Shown piece by piece: positions 23,065-32,815 of a stretch of DNA of 64,000 nt (positions are counted from its first letter, which is position 1; the number at the start of each line of letters is the position of its first letter). Source of the stretch: Cryobacterium tagatosivorans (GTDB lineage Bacteria; Actinomycetota; Actinomycetes; Actinomycetales; Microbacteriaceae); contig NZ_SOEZ01000079.1 of the NCBI RefSeq assembly GCF_004402215.1, forward strand, positions 62,001 to 126,000, given 5' to 3'. Position numbers and translations under genes: made by a program. A model generated the notes under the pieces. It was not told where the DNA came from. It saw nothing but the letters and a program-made list of their open reading frames with translations, and did no database searches.

Positions 23065-24557
23065 GCGCGCTCGTCGCCGAGGCGGCCCCGCTGACCGTCG
23101 CCGAACGCGAAACCGAGCTGCTCGCCCGGGTTCCCTCCGGGCTCTACATCAACGGCGTCTGGGAGCAGGGCAGCGGCGCACCGATCACGGTCACCGACCC
23201 GGCCACCGGCCTGGCGCTCAAGCAGATCGCGAACGCGGATGCCGCCGACGGCCTGCGTGCGCTCGATGCGGCCGTCGATGCGGCACAGGCCTGGGCCGCG
23301 ACCGCGCCTCGCGTGCGCGCCGAGATCCTGCGCCGTGCCTTCGACCTGCTGCAGGAGCGCCGCGAGGACTTCGCCCTGCTGATGACGCTGGAAATGGGTA
23401 AGCCGCTCGCAGAGGCGAACGGCGAGGTCACCTACGGCGGCGAGTTCCTGCGCTGGTTCAGCGAGGAGGCCGTGCGCATCAGCGGCCGCTACGGGCTCAC
23501 CCCGGAGGGCACCGGGCACATGACCGTGTCCCAGCGACCGGTCGGCCCGTGTTTCCTGATCACACCGTGGAACTTCCCGCTCGCCATGGCCACCCGCAAG
23601 ATCGCTCCGGCACTTGCGGCCGGCTGCACGGTCGTCATCAAGCCCGCCGAGCTCACCCCGCTGACCACCCTGTACTTCGCGCAGCTGCTCGAGGACGCCG
23701 GGGTCCCAGCCGGAGTCGTCAACGTGATCACCACCTCCACCTCCTCCGCGGTTGCCGGGCCGATCATCGCCGACCCGCGCCTGCGCAAACTGAGCTTCAC
23801 CGGCTCGACTCCCGTCGGCCGCAAGCTGATCCAGCAGTCCGCCCAGGGTGTGCTGCGCACCTCGATGGAGCTCGGCGGCAACGCTCCGTTCGTCGTGTTC
23901 GAGGACGCAGACCTCGGCAAGGCGGTCGACGGCGCGATGCTGGCGAAGTTCCGCAACATCGGCCAGGCCTGCACGGCGGCGAACCGGTTCATCGTGCACG
24001 AGTCGGTTGCCGACGAGTTCGCCCGGCGCATCGTGGAGCGCGTCGGCGAGCTGCGCATCGGCCGCGGCACGGACGCCGGTGTCATGCTCGGCCCGCTCGT
24101 CAACGAGGCGGCCGTCGAGAGCACGGATGCCCTGGTGCAGGATGCGCTCGAGCGAGGCGCGAGGCTGCTCATCGGCGGGGTTCGCCCGGACGGCCCCGGG
24201 TCGTTCTACGAGCCGACCGTGCTCACCGGCCTGGCGCCGGACACCGCCCTGCTGACCGAGGAGATCTTCGGCCCGGTCGTCGGCATCGTGACCTTCGGCG
24301 ACGAAGACGAGGCCGTGCGGCTGGCCAACGCCACCGAATACGGCCTGATCGGCTATGTCTTCACCCAGGACCTGGCCCGCGGGCACCGGATGATCGACCG
24401 CCTGGAGACCGGCATGATGGGCCTGAACACGGGCCTCGTCTCCAACGCGGCCGCCCCGTTCGGCGGGGTCAAGCAGTCCGGCCTCGGCCGGGAGGGTGGG
24501 CTCGAGGGCATCCACGAGTACCTGTCATCGAAGTACACCCTCACCCCGGTATCCTGA
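23061..24557 (+). CDS. gabD: Succinate-semialdehyde dehydrogenase
   Basis: A 498-residue aldehyde dehydrogenase oxidising succinic semialdehyde to succinate. Conserved features are PWNFPLAMATRKIAPALAAG (cofactor and oxyanion region), the general base Glu in LELGGNAPFVVFEDADL and the nucleophilic Cys in NIGQACTAANRF. KQSGLGREGG is near the C-terminus. It follows gabT with a 4-base overlap and ends immediately before a long palindrome of repeat family A. The pair delivers GABA carbon to the TCA cycle. Confidence 0.95.
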   Translation: MSALVAEAAPLTVAERETELLARVPSGLYINGVWEQGSGAPITVTDPATGLALKQIANADAADGLRALDAAVDAAQAWAATAPRVRAEILRRAFDLLQERREDFALLMTLEMGKPLAEANGEVTYGGEFLRWFSEEAVRISGRYGLTPEGTGHMTVSQRPVGPCFLITPWNFPLAMATRKIAPALAAGCTVVIKPAELTPLTTLYFAQLLEDAGVPAGVVNVITTSTSSAVAGPIIADPRLRKLSFTGSTPVGRKLIQQSAQGVLRTSMELGGNAPFVVFEDADLGKAVDGAMLAKFRNIGQACTAANRFIVHESVADEFARRIVERVGELRIGRGTDAGVMLGPLVNEAAVESTDALVQDALERGARLLIGGVRPDGPGSFYEPTVLTGLAPDTALLTEEIFGPVVGIVTFGDEDEAVRLANATEYGLIGYVFTQDLARGHRMIDRLETGMMGLNTGLVSNAAAPFGGVKQSGLGREGGLEGIHEYLSSKYTLTPVS

Positions 24558-24620
24558 CCGCGAAACCGCAGTTGTGCGCCCTAAAACGCGCGAATGAGGC
24601 GCACAACTGCGGTTTCGCGG
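24558..24620. repeat. Long palindrome, family A copy 1
   Basis: Perfect 23-bp arms (24558-24580 and 24598-24620; core CGCGAAACCGCAGTTGTGC) around a 17-nt loop reading CTAAAACGCGCGAATGA. It starts on the base after the gabD stop and separates convergent gabD and flavoprotein genes, so it may act as a two-way terminator. Three more copies occur in the window. Confidence 0.9.
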
Positions 24621-24633
24621 GATGTAAGGCGAG

Positions 24634-26295
24634 TCAGAGGGCGGCGGCGACCGCCCGGCCGGCGATGCGGCCGGAGAAGAGGCAGCCGCCGAGGAACGTT
24701 CCCTCGAGGGAACGGTAGCCGTGCATGCCGCCGCCGCCGAAGCCGCTGGCCTCCCCGGCCGCATACAGGCCCGGCACCGGCCGCCCGTTCCAGCCGAGCG
24801 CCCGCGCCGACAGGTCGGTCTCGATCCCGCCCAGGCTCTTCCGGGTGAGGATGTGCAGTTTCACCGCGATCAGCGGCCCGTTCTGCGGGTCGAGCAGCTT
24901 GTGCGGCGTTGCCACCCGGATGAGCCGGTCGCCGCGGTAGTGGCGGGCCTGCCGGATCGCGTTGATCTGGGCATCCTTGGCGAAGTCGTTGTCGAGCTCG
25001 CGGTCACGGGCCACGATCTCCTGCTCGATCCGGGCGAAGTCCAGCGGCACCTCGGGGGAGAGCTTCTGCATGCCGGCCATGAGCTCGAAGAGCGTGTCGG
25101 CGACGACGAAGTCGACGCCCTTCTCCTTGAACGCCTCGACCGGGCCGGGCGCGCCCGGCCCCACCCGCTTCGCGAGCAGCCGGAGGTCCTTGCCGGTCAG
25201 GTCCGGGTTCTGCTCGCTGCCCGAGAGGGCGAACTCCTTCTCGATGATCTTCTGGGTGAGCACGAACCAGCTGTGCTCGTAGCCGGTCTTCAGGATGTGC
25301 TCCAGGGTGCCCAGCGTGTCGAAGCCCGGAAACAGCGGAGCCGGCAGTCGCGTGCCGGTCGCGTCGAGCCAGAGCGAGGACGGCCCGGGCAGGATCCGGA
25401 TGCCGTGGGCGGCCCAGACCGGATCCCAATTGGTGATCCCCTCCGTGTAGTGCCACATCCGATCGCCGTTGATCAGGCGTGCGCCGCCCGCCGAGGCGAT
25501 GCCCAGCATCCGCCCGTCGACGTGCGCCGGGACGCCGGACAGGAGGTGCTCGGGCGCGCTGCCCATGCGTGCGGGCCACTGCGCGCGAACGAGGTCGTGG
25601 TTTCCGCCGATGCCGCCGCTCGTGACGATCACGGCCGAGGCGCGCAGGTCGAAGTCGCCGACGGCATCCCGCGAACTGGCCGCCCCGCGTGCCGCGGAAC
25701 TCGTCGCGAGCCGGGTGCCCCGCACGCCGACCACGGAGCCGGACTCGACGGTGAGGGAGTCGACACGGTGGCGGTGCAGGGCGGTCACCAGTCCCGCCTG
25801 GACGCCGGCGCGGACGGTCTCGATGAACGGCTCGAGGAGGCCGGGGCCGGTGCCCCAGACGATGTGGAACCGGGGCACGGAGTTGCCGTGCTCGAGCGCG
25901 GTGTACCCGCCGCGTTCGGCCCAGCCGACAACGGGGAAGAAGCTCACGCCACTCTGGCGCAGCCAGGAGCGCTTCTCGCCGGCGGCGAACTGCAGGTACG
26001 CCTCGGCCCAACGCCGGGGCCAGTGGTCTTCCTCGCGGTCGAATCCGGCGCTGCCGAACCAGTCCTGCCGGGCCAGCTCGAGGGAGTCCTTCACGCCCAT
26101 CCGGCGCTGCTCTGCCGAGTCGACGAGGAACAGGCCGCCGAACGACCACCAAGCCTGGCCGCCGAGGGAGGCGGCCGGTTCCTGCTCGACCAGGAGCACG
26201 CGCTTGCCGGCGTCGACCAGCTCGGCGGTCGCCACGAGCCCGGCGAGCCCGGCTCCCACGACGATGACATCGGCTTCGGTCGCTGCTGCGCTCAT
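24634..26295 (-). CDS. FAD-binding dehydrogenase, fumarate-reductase/KsdD-type
   Basis: A 553-residue flavoprotein. VIVVGAGLAGLVATAELVDAG is the Rossmann FAD site, GGQAWWSFGGL and the C-terminal LGGIETDLSARALGWNG and GLYAAGEASGFGGGGMHGYR fit the fumarate reductase flavoprotein / 3-ketosteroid dehydrogenase superfamily, as in Mycobacterium Rv0785. The start at 26295 follows GGGAG. The substrate is not predictable. It is followed on the same strand, 38 bases upstream, by the globin gene. Confidence 0.88.
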   Translation of the reverse strand: MSAAATEADVIVVGAGLAGLVATAELVDAGKRVLLVEQEPAASLGGQAWWSFGGLFLVDSAEQRRMGVKDSLELARQDWFGSAGFDREEDHWPRRWAEAYLQFAAGEKRSWLRQSGVSFFPVVGWAERGGYTALEHGNSVPRFHIVWGTGPGLLEPFIETVRAGVQAGLVTALHRHRVDSLTVESGSVVGVRGTRLATSSAARGAASSRDAVGDFDLRASAVIVTSGGIGGNHDLVRAQWPARMGSAPEHLLSGVPAHVDGRMLGIASAGGARLINGDRMWHYTEGITNWDPVWAAHGIRILPGPSSLWLDATGTRLPAPLFPGFDTLGTLEHILKTGYEHSWFVLTQKIIEKEFALSGSEQNPDLTGKDLRLLAKRVGPGAPGPVEAFKEKGVDFVVADTLFELMAGMQKLSPEVPLDFARIEQEIVARDRELDNDFAKDAQINAIRQARHYRGDRLIRVATPHKLLDPQNGPLIAVKLHILTRKSLGGIETDLSARALGWNGRPVPGLYAAGEASGFGGGGMHGYRSLEGTFLGGCLFSGRIAGRAVAAAL

Positions 26296-26333
26296 CGTGA
26301 CTCCCGTGTCAGCGGGCGCAAACTCGGGCCCGG

Positions 26334-26744
26334 TTAGTCCTCGAAGGTGTTCACCATGGCGTGCGCGGCACGTTCGAGGTAGTCCCACAGTGTTTCACGC
26401 TGCAGCGGCGGCAGGTCGAAGGAATCGACCGCGTCCCGCATATGCAGGAGCCAGCGGTCGCGGGCATCCGGGTTCACCTTGAACGGCTGGTGACGCTGCC
26501 GCAGCCGCGGGTGCCCGCGCTGGTCGCTGTAGGTGGTCGGGCCGCCCCAGTACTGTTCGAGGAACATGGTCAGCCGTTCGGCCGCCGGACCGAGGTCTTC
26601 CTCCGGGTACATCGGCTTCAGCACCGGGTCGCCGGCGACCCCGCGGTAGAACTCGGCCACCAGCTTCTCGAAGAACGGCCGCCCGCCGATCTGGTCGTAG
26701 AACGACGCGAGGGGGACGGAAGTGGGTTCTGGCTCAGGCGTCAT
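26334..26744 (-). CDS. Group II truncated haemoglobin, GlbO-like
   Basis: A 136-residue globin. FYDQIGGRPFFEKLVAEFYR is the usual start. The proximal His lies in HPRLRQRHQPFKV and the group-II Trp (G8) in RDRWLLHMRDAV. Tyr and other distal-pocket residues are in VLKPMYPEEDLGPA and EQYWGGPTTYSD. Such globins bind O2 or NO and help with redox protection. It overlaps the upstream mscS gene by 11 bases. Confidence 0.93.
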   Translation of the reverse strand: MTPEPEPTSVPLASFYDQIGGRPFFEKLVAEFYRGVAGDPVLKPMYPEEDLGPAAERLTMFLEQYWGGPTTYSDQRGHPRLRQRHQPFKVNPDARDRWLLHMRDAVDSFDLPPLQRETLWDYLERAAHAMVNTFED

Positions 26745-27909
26745 CACGGATCTCCGGGTCGGGTGCCGTCGTCGGCTGGGCGGCGGGCAAAGGCTCGGGT
26801 TGGGCAGGCAGGGCGGGCTGCGCGGGCTGCGCAGGCTGCGCGCCGGCCTTGGGCTTGCGGGGGGCCCGGGGAGCCCGGGGCTTCTTCACGGGGATGGGCG
26901 CGGTGCCGGGGCTCGTCAGCACGTCGGGCACCGCCGCCGCGGCCTCCTCGGCGGCGTCGAGGGTCGGCGTCACTCCGGAGCCGTCGGCCGCGCCGCCCTC
27001 GCCGGTCATCACGACACTGTTGAGCGGGGTTAGCGAGACGCCCATCCCGTCGAGCGCCTTCTTCATGTGCAGGCGGAGGTCGCGGGCGAAGTCCCACTTG
27101 GCGGAGACACGGGTCTTCACGGCCAGGCGGGTGACGAGCGCCTCGGCGGTGATCGACTCGAGTCCCCAGATCTCCGGCTTCTCCAGGATGACGGCGCGCC
27201 ACTTGCGGCTGGAGGCCAGGGCCGTGGCCACGCGGAGGAGTTCCGCCTGCACCGCCTCGACGTTGGAGCTGTACGGGATCGCGAGGTCGATGATGACCCG
27301 CGCCCAGCCCTGCGACATGTTGCCCACGCGCAGGATCTCGCCGTTCCGCACGAACCAGAGCGTGCCGTCGACGTCGCGCACCTGGGTGATCCGGATGCCG
27401 ACATTCTCGACCACGCCAGAGGCGAAGCCCACGTCGACGATGTCGCCGACGCCGATCTGGTCCTCCACGACCATGAACAGGCCGTTGAGGATGTCCTTGA
27501 CGATGTTCTGCGCGCCGAAACCGAGGCCGGCGCCGAGGGCCGCCGTCAGCAGGGCGAAGGAGCCGAGGATGTCCTTGTTGATGACGTTGACGATGAGCAG
27601 CACCGTCACGATCAGCAGGGTCACGTTGAGGATGTTCGTGAGCACCGAACCGAGGGTGCGGGTGCGTTGCACGACCCGCACGGCGGCAAGCGGCGACACG
27701 TTCAGCGCCTGTGTGTCGTCGACCTTCTGCGTCCTCTTCACGCCGGAGACGATCTGCTGCACGACGCGGTCGATCACGAAGTGAAGCACCCAGCGCAGCA
27801 GCAGCGCGATGACGATGATCGCGACGACGTTGATGATCGTCACCCACAGCCCGACCGTGAAGAATTTGTTGAGTTCAGCCCAAATAGAGTCCAAGTTCAT
27901 ATTCGACAC
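26734..27909 (-). CDS. MscS-family mechanosensitive channel
   Basis: A 391-residue inner-membrane channel with three N-terminal helices. The pore-lining segment FALLTAALGAGLGFGAQNIV then KDILNGLFMVVEDQIGVGDI is the MscS TM3 and beta-domain entrance. The C-terminal tail from residue 320 is Ala/Pro/Lys-rich (KKPRAPRAPRKPKAG), longer than in E. coli MscS and probably disordered. It relieves osmotic downshock. A long hairpin (27932-28012) separates it from pepN upstream on the same strand. Confidence 0.92.
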   Translation of the reverse strand: MSNMNLDSIWAELNKFFTVGLWVTIINVVAIIVIALLLRWVLHFVIDRVVQQIVSGVKRTQKVDDTQALNVSPLAAVRVVQRTRTLGSVLTNILNVTLLIVTVLLIVNVINKDILGSFALLTAALGAGLGFGAQNIVKDILNGLFMVVEDQIGVGDIVDVGFASGVVENVGIRITQVRDVDGTLWFVRNGEILRVGNMSQGWARVIIDLAIPYSSNVEAVQAELLRVATALASSRKWRAVILEKPEIWGLESITAEALVTRLAVKTRVSAKWDFARDLRLHMKKALDGMGVSLTPLNSVVMTGEGGAADGSGVTPTLDAAEEAAAAVPDVLTSPGTAPIPVKKPRAPRAPRKPKAGAQPAQPAQPALPAQPEPLPAAQPTTAPDPEIRDDA

Positions 27910-27931
27910 AGTCTAAACGAGCGCCCCTGAA

Positions 27932-28012
27932 CGAATTCGACGGAGATTCCGCGCATCCGGCCCGCCCCGGACCAGTTCCGGGGCGAATCGCGCACAATCT
28001 CCGTCGAATTCG
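27932..28012 (-). terminator. Long two-part hairpin after pepN
   Basis: Perfect 17-bp arms CGAATTCGACGGAGATT (27932-27948) and its complement (27996-28012) enclose an inner GCCCCGG/CCGGGGC stem. It follows the pepN stop and precedes mscS, so it probably ends the pepN transcript. It is one of several long gene-end palindromes. Confidence 0.65.
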
Positions 28013-28026
28013 AGAAGTGCGGCGGG

Positions 28027-30600
28027 CTACGCGGCGTCGCGCGCCTGCGCGGCGAGGGCGCGCTCGACGCCGGCCAGGTTCTCGACGATGAGGCGGCGCA
28101 GCGCCACCGGTTCCGGGTTGGCGTCGAGCCAGGCGCGCGTCGCGTCGACGAGCGCCTGGTTGGCCAGCGGCGCCGGGTACAGGCCGATGACGATCTTCTC
28201 GGCGATCGCGAAGCTGCGGGATGCCCAGACCGTCTGCAGCATGGAGAAGTACTGGTCCACGAACGGTTCGAGCAGGGTGGTGTCGTTCGCCCGGAGGAAC
28301 CCGGCGCCCGTCACCCGCACGATGGTGTTCGGCGCGGTGTCCACGTCGATCAGCGACGACCAGGCGGCCTGCTTGCCCGGGAGGGTCGGAATGGCGGCCC
28401 GGGCCTGGGCGGCCGACTGGGCGCCCGTCGCCGTGTTGTCCCTGGCGAGGGCTGCGTCGATCTCCGCGGTGCCGGCCTGGCCGCCGGCGACGAGGGCGAT
28501 CAGCAGCTCCCAGGCCAGGTCGGTGTCGATGACGAGGCCGTCGAGCGGCGACGTGCCGTCCAGCAGGGCCGCGATGGACTCGAGCTGGGCCTCGGTGGTC
28601 GCGATCGACGCGAAGAACTTCACGAACTGGAACTGCGCGTCGGTGCCTGCCTCGGCGTGGCGGGCGAGGGACCAGAGCGAGTCCCCGACCTCCTTGACCG
28701 TGCCCGCTCGGTGCTCCTCGGCGACGTAGTACGTTGCCGCGAGCACAACCTGGCCGAGCACGGTGCGCAGCGTCGTCGACTCGGTTTCGGTCGCGACGTT
28801 GCCCAGCACGAGGGTGATGAAGTCGCGCGGAGAGGTCTCGGCGTCGCGGGTCGAGTCCCAGACGGAACCCCAGACGATCGCGCGGGCCAGCGGGCTCTCG
28901 ATCGCGGACAGGTTCTCCAGGGCAACGTCCTGCGACGCGGCATCGAGACGAATCTTGGCGTAGGCGAGGTCGTCGTCATTGAGGAGGATCAGGTCGGGGC
29001 GTGCGCGGCCGACGAGCTCGGCGACATCCGTGCGCTCACCGTCGACGTCCAGTTCGACCCGGTGCGTGCGCACGAGGCCGCCGTCCTGCGGGGAGCCGGC
29101 GGTGTCGAAGCTGTACAGCCCGATCGCGAGGCGGTGCGGACGGATGGTGGGGTAGTCGGCGGTGGCGGACTGCAGCACGGCGAACCCGGTGATGACTCCG
29201 GCGTCGTCGACGGTGATCTCGGGGCGGAGCGTGTTCACGCCGGCCGTCTCGAGCCAGAGCGTCGTCCACTCGGTCAGGTCGCGGCCGCTGGATGCCTCGA
29301 GCTCGACCATCAGGTCGTTCAGCTCGGTGTTGCCCCACTCGTGCTTGGCGAAGTACGAGGCGACGCCGGCGAAGAACTCATCACGGCCCACCCAGGCGAC
29401 GAGCTGCTTGAGCACCGAGCCGCCCTTGGCGTAGGTGATGCCGTCGAAGTTGACCTGCACGTCTTCGAGGTCGTTGATCGTCGCGACCACAGGGTGGGTG
29501 GATGGCAGCTGGTCCTGCTTGTACGCCCAGCTCTTCTCCATCACGGCGAAGGTGGTCCAGGCTTCGTGCCATTCGGTGGCCTCGGCGGTGGCGATGGTCG
29601 ACGCCCACTCGGCGAACGACTCGTTCAGCCACAGGTCATTCCACCACTTCATGGTGACGAGGTCGCCGAACCACATGTGCGCGAGCTCGTGCAGCACGGT
29701 GACCACCCGACGCTCCTTGATGGCGTCGGTGACCTTCGAGCGGAAGACGTAGGACTCGGTGAAGGTGACAGCGCCGGCGTTCTCCATGGCGCCGGCGTTG
29801 AACTCCGGCACGAACATCTGGTCGTACTTGTCGAACGGGTACGGGTAGTTGAACTTGTCCTCGAAGTACGCGAAGCCCTGGCGGGTCTTCTCGAAGAGGT
29901 AGTCCGCGTCGAGGTACTGGAAGAGGCTCTTGCGGCTGAACAGGCCGAGGGGGATGACGCGGCCGTCGCTGGAGGTCAGCTCACTGCGCACGACGGCGTA
30001 CGGGCCGGCCACGAGGGCGGTGATGTAGCTGGAGATCGTGTGGGTGGGCTCGAACGCCCAGGTCTTCGCGCCGTTCCCGGCATCCGTGGGTTCGGGGGTG
30101 ATCGCGTTGGAGATGACCTCCCAGGCGCCGGGTGCGGTGACCGTGAACCGGAAGGTGGCCTTGAGGTCGGGCTGCTCGAATACCGCGAAGACGCGGCGGG
30201 AGTCGGGGACCTCGAACTGGCTGTACAGGTAGACCTCGTTGTCGACCGGGTCGACGAAGCGGTGCAGGCCCTCGCCGGTGTTCGTGTAGATCCCGTCGGC
30301 GACGACGGTGAGGACGTTCTCGGCGGCGAGGTTGTCGAGCTGGATGCGCACGTTGTCGCTGACGGATGCCGGGTCGAGCGTGACGCCGTTGAGGGTGACG
30401 GAGTGCACCGCGCGGGTGATCGCGTCGATGAAGGTGGAGGCGCCGGGCGTTGCCGTGAACCTGACCGTGGTCGTGCTGCCGAACGTTTCCGGCCCGGTCG
30501 TGAGGTCCAGGGTGATGTCGTAGCTCTGTACGCTGACGAGCGTTTTGCGCTCCTGGGCTTCGATGCGGGTGAGGTTTTCTCCAGGCAACGGGTTCTCCAT
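28027..30600 (-). CDS. pepN: Aminopeptidase N
   Basis: An 857-residue M1-family zinc aminopeptidase. NAGAMENAG (substrate-recognition GAMEN) and HELAHMWFGDLV with the third ligand in NESFAEWAS are intact. ATG 30600 (MENPLPGENLTRIEAQERKT) matches the actinobacterial family start; the longer frame to 30720 runs across the divergent promoter. The enzyme removes N-terminal residues from peptides in the cytoplasm. It is divergent from a decayed DUF2332 gene. Confidence 0.95.
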   Translation of the reverse strand: MENPLPGENLTRIEAQERKTLVSVQSYDITLDLTTGPETFGSTTTVRFTATPGASTFIDAITRAVHSVTLNGVTLDPASVSDNVRIQLDNLAAENVLTVVADGIYTNTGEGLHRFVDPVDNEVYLYSQFEVPDSRRVFAVFEQPDLKATFRFTVTAPGAWEVISNAITPEPTDAGNGAKTWAFEPTHTISSYITALVAGPYAVVRSELTSSDGRVIPLGLFSRKSLFQYLDADYLFEKTRQGFAYFEDKFNYPYPFDKYDQMFVPEFNAGAMENAGAVTFTESYVFRSKVTDAIKERRVVTVLHELAHMWFGDLVTMKWWNDLWLNESFAEWASTIATAEATEWHEAWTTFAVMEKSWAYKQDQLPSTHPVVATINDLEDVQVNFDGITYAKGGSVLKQLVAWVGRDEFFAGVASYFAKHEWGNTELNDLMVELEASSGRDLTEWTTLWLETAGVNTLRPEITVDDAGVITGFAVLQSATADYPTIRPHRLAIGLYSFDTAGSPQDGGLVRTHRVELDVDGERTDVAELVGRARPDLILLNDDDLAYAKIRLDAASQDVALENLSAIESPLARAIVWGSVWDSTRDAETSPRDFITLVLGNVATETESTTLRTVLGQVVLAATYYVAEEHRAGTVKEVGDSLWSLARHAEAGTDAQFQFVKFFASIATTEAQLESIAALLDGTSPLDGLVIDTDLAWELLIALVAGGQAGTAEIDAALARDNTATGAQSAAQARAAIPTLPGKQAAWSSLIDVDTAPNTIVRVTGAGFLRANDTTLLEPFVDQYFSMLQTVWASRSFAIAEKIVIGLYPAPLANQALVDATRAWLDANPEPVALRRLIVENLAGVERALAAQARDAA

Positions 30601-30688
30601 TTGGGTCTTTGCGGTCTTCGAAATTGTGCGCGGCCCTTGTGGCGCCATTGCACGATTCCCCAGCCTAGCCAAGGAATAGGGTGTCCGC

Positions 30689-31721
30689 ATGAGGGCAAGC
30701 ACAGACCCGCAGGCCGCCACGGCCGATCGGTACCGCGAATTCGCCGAGGTCGAGGCGCGCGGTATGAGCGCCTGCTACGAAACCTGGGCGCGCGGGGTGG
30801 CGGATGACCCGGCAACGGCGGCGCTGATCGACCGGCTTCCCGGGCCCAAACGGCAGCCCAACCTCGTCTTCAGCGCCTCCCGGTTCCACGGCGCCCCGGT
30901 GTCGGACTACGCCGCCTTCGCCGCCTGGCTGGCCGCGCACTGGGCCGAGGTGGAGGCGACCTGCCTCAGCCACGCCACCCAGACGAACGAACCCGGCCGC
31001 TGCGCCGTGCTGTTGCCCGCGCTCGCCGCGATTCCCGGCCCGCTCGCCCTGATCGAGGTGGGGGCATCCGCCGGGCTCTGCCTGCACCCGGACCGGTACA
31101 GCTACCGGTACACCGCGGCCGACGGCGGGGTTCGGATGCTGCATCCCGCCGACGGCCCCAGCCCGGTGCTCCTCGACTGCGCGACCACCGGCCCGCTGCC
31201 GCTGCCCGACCGGCTCCCGGAGGTCGTCTGGCGGGCCGGCGTCGACCTCAACCCGCTGGACCTGAACGACGAGCCCGACGTGGCCTGGCTGGACGCGCTG
31301 ATCTGGCCGGGAGCACACCGATCGGCGGACACGGCTGCGCGCGGCGGTGGAGGTCGCCAGGGCGCAGCCGGTCGAGATCGTGCGCGGTGACCTCAACGAG
31401 CAGGTCGAGGCGCTCGTCGCGCGCGCGCCGGCCGGGGCGACCGTCGTCGTGTTCCACACGGCCGTGCTCGCCTATCTCGACGAGGAGGCCACCCGCCGGT
31501 TCTCCGCCACGATCGCCCGGCTTCCCGTGCGCTGGCTGTCGAACGAGGGCCAGAAGGTCGTCCCCGCCGTCACCGAGAACCTGCGAACGGACCCCACGAC
31601 ATCCACCGACTTCGTGCTCGCCCTCGACTCGGAGCCGATCGCCTTCACCCAGCCGCACGGCCGCGCCCTGCACTGGCTCGCCCACTCCTCCCGCCGAACT
31701 GTGAGTTTGGCACCTTCGTAG
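30689..31721 (+). pseudogene. DUF2332 family gene, frameshifted
   Basis: The first frame (30689-31390) begins MRASTDPQAATADRYREFAE and contains EVGASAGLCLHPDRYSYRY, typical of DUF2332. After ALIWPG near 31303 the frame turns to low-complexity GGGGRQ. The family continuation (LRAAVEVARAQPVEIVRGDL, then FHTAVLAYL and WLSNEGQKVVPAV) is in the +1 frame ending at 31721. A single-base insertion or two-base deletion at about 31300-31310 explains it. It may be a true pseudogene or a sequencing error in a GC-rich run. A TAGGGT box (30677-30682) lies 6 nt before the ATG. Confidence 0.82.
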
Positions 31722-31751
31722 GCGTCGGGAAGGTGCCGAACTCACGGTTCG
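31695..31751. terminator. Long hairpin between convergent genes
   Basis: Arms of 23 nt (31695-31717 and 31729-31751; CGAACTGTGAGTTTGG side) pair throughout, counting two G-U pairs, with an 11-nt loop. The loop contains the TAG stop of the DUF2332 frame, so this gene ends inside the palindrome. Confidence 0.65.
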
Positions 31752-31756
31752 GCGAG

Positions 31757-32260
31757 CTACAGGGTGAGCTTGAAGCCGATGTGCGAGGCTTCGAAGCCGA
31801 GGCGTTCGTAGAACCGATGTGCGGCCTGCCTGATCTGGTCCGAGGTGAGCTGGACCAGCCGTGCCCCGCGCCGACGGCCTTCCGCGATCGCCCAGCCGAT
31901 CATGGCGCCGCCGAGGCCGTTGCCGCGAAGGCTCGAGTGCACGCGCACCGCTTCAATCTGCATTCTCAGCGCCCCCGCGCGGGCCAGGCCGGGGATGGAT
32001 GTCAGCTGCATCGTCGCGACGACGTCTCCCGCGGGCGAGACGGCGACGACCAGGAGCTGTGCCGGGTCGGCGTTGATGGCCTCGAAGGCCCGGTCGTACG
32101 GGGCACGCGCCTCGGGAACGGCCGATTCGACGGATGCCCGGAGTTGATCGTCGGCGAGCAGCGAGACGATCGCGCCGACGTCGGCGGCCGCGGCCCTGCG
32201 CAGCGTGAAGGCGCCGGCCGGGAGGTCGAATTCGGCAAGAGTCATTGGTGCCAGGTTCAT
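31757..32260 (-). CDS. GNAT-family N-acetyltransferase
   Basis: A 167-residue acetyltransferase. The acetyl-CoA-binding motif is clear: IEAVRVHSSLRGNGLGGAMI (V..xxRGxGxG), followed by ARLVQLTSDQIR and HRFYERLGFEASHIG. The substrate is unknown. It overlaps the stop of the next upstream GNAT gene by ATGA, so the two are cotranscribed and may have arisen by different acquisition rather than duplication, since they share little sequence. Confidence 0.88.
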   Translation of the reverse strand: MNLAPMTLAEFDLPAGAFTLRRAAAADVGAIVSLLADDQLRASVESAVPEARAPYDRAFEAINADPAQLLVVAVSPAGDVVATMQLTSIPGLARAGALRMQIEAVRVHSSLRGNGLGGAMIGWAIAEGRRRGARLVQLTSDQIRQAAHRFYERLGFEASHIGFKLTL

Positions 32261-32772
32261 TGCTGCACAAGCTCCTTGATCATTTCCAGTTCGTTCCGGC
32301 TGGGGTCCAGGTTGTACGGGGTCGTGTGGCCCGTCGCCCCGAAGCCGCGCCGTTCGTAGGCCGCCCGTGCGCGCGCGTTGTCCTGGTGAACGTGAAGGGT
32401 CAACCGGTCGCCCTGGCTGCCGGCCCAGGTTTCGACGGCTGCCAGCAGCGCATCGGTGACGCCAAGCCGGCTGCCGCGGTAGTCCGGGGTGACGTACACG
32501 CCGACGAGGAGTGGGCCGACGGCCGCATCAACGAAGCCGCCCATGGTGCCGATCCAGCGCCCTGAATCGTCGATCGCGACGACGGCAATGCCGTGGGGTG
32601 CGGTGCCGCGCTCGCCGCGCATCCGCCACTCGGCCTCGTCGTGGCCGAGGGCGTCGTCGAGTGTCTCGGTGTAGGCGGTCGGTGCGTCGCGGATCATCTC
32701 GAGGCGCAGCTGGCGAATTTCACGCCAGTCGGCAGCGACGGTGCGTCGGATGGAGAATGCCTGGGTGCTCAC
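32257..32772 (-). CDS. GNAT-family N-acetyltransferase
   Basis: A 171-residue acetyltransferase with VYVTPDYRGSRLGVTDALLA (acetyl-CoA pyrophosphate loop) and HQDNARARAAYERRGFGATG. The start is GTG at 32772; AGCCTA on the plus strand (32780-32785) is a minus-strand TAGGCT box 7 bases upstream, fitting a leaderless message. It is the first gene of a two-gene unit with the next GNAT gene. Acceptor substrate is unknown. Confidence 0.88.
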   Translation of the reverse strand: MSTQAFSIRRTVAADWREIRQLRLEMIRDAPTAYTETLDDALGHDEAEWRMRGERGTAPHGIAVVAIDDSGRWIGTMGGFVDAAVGPLLVGVYVTPDYRGSRLGVTDALLAAVETWAGSQGDRLTLHVHQDNARARAAYERRGFGATGHTTPYNLDPSRNELEMIKELVQQ

Positions 32773-32815
32773 CGTCGTGAGCCTATCGGGCCGCTAACAG
32801 TGCCGCTGGTCTGCG

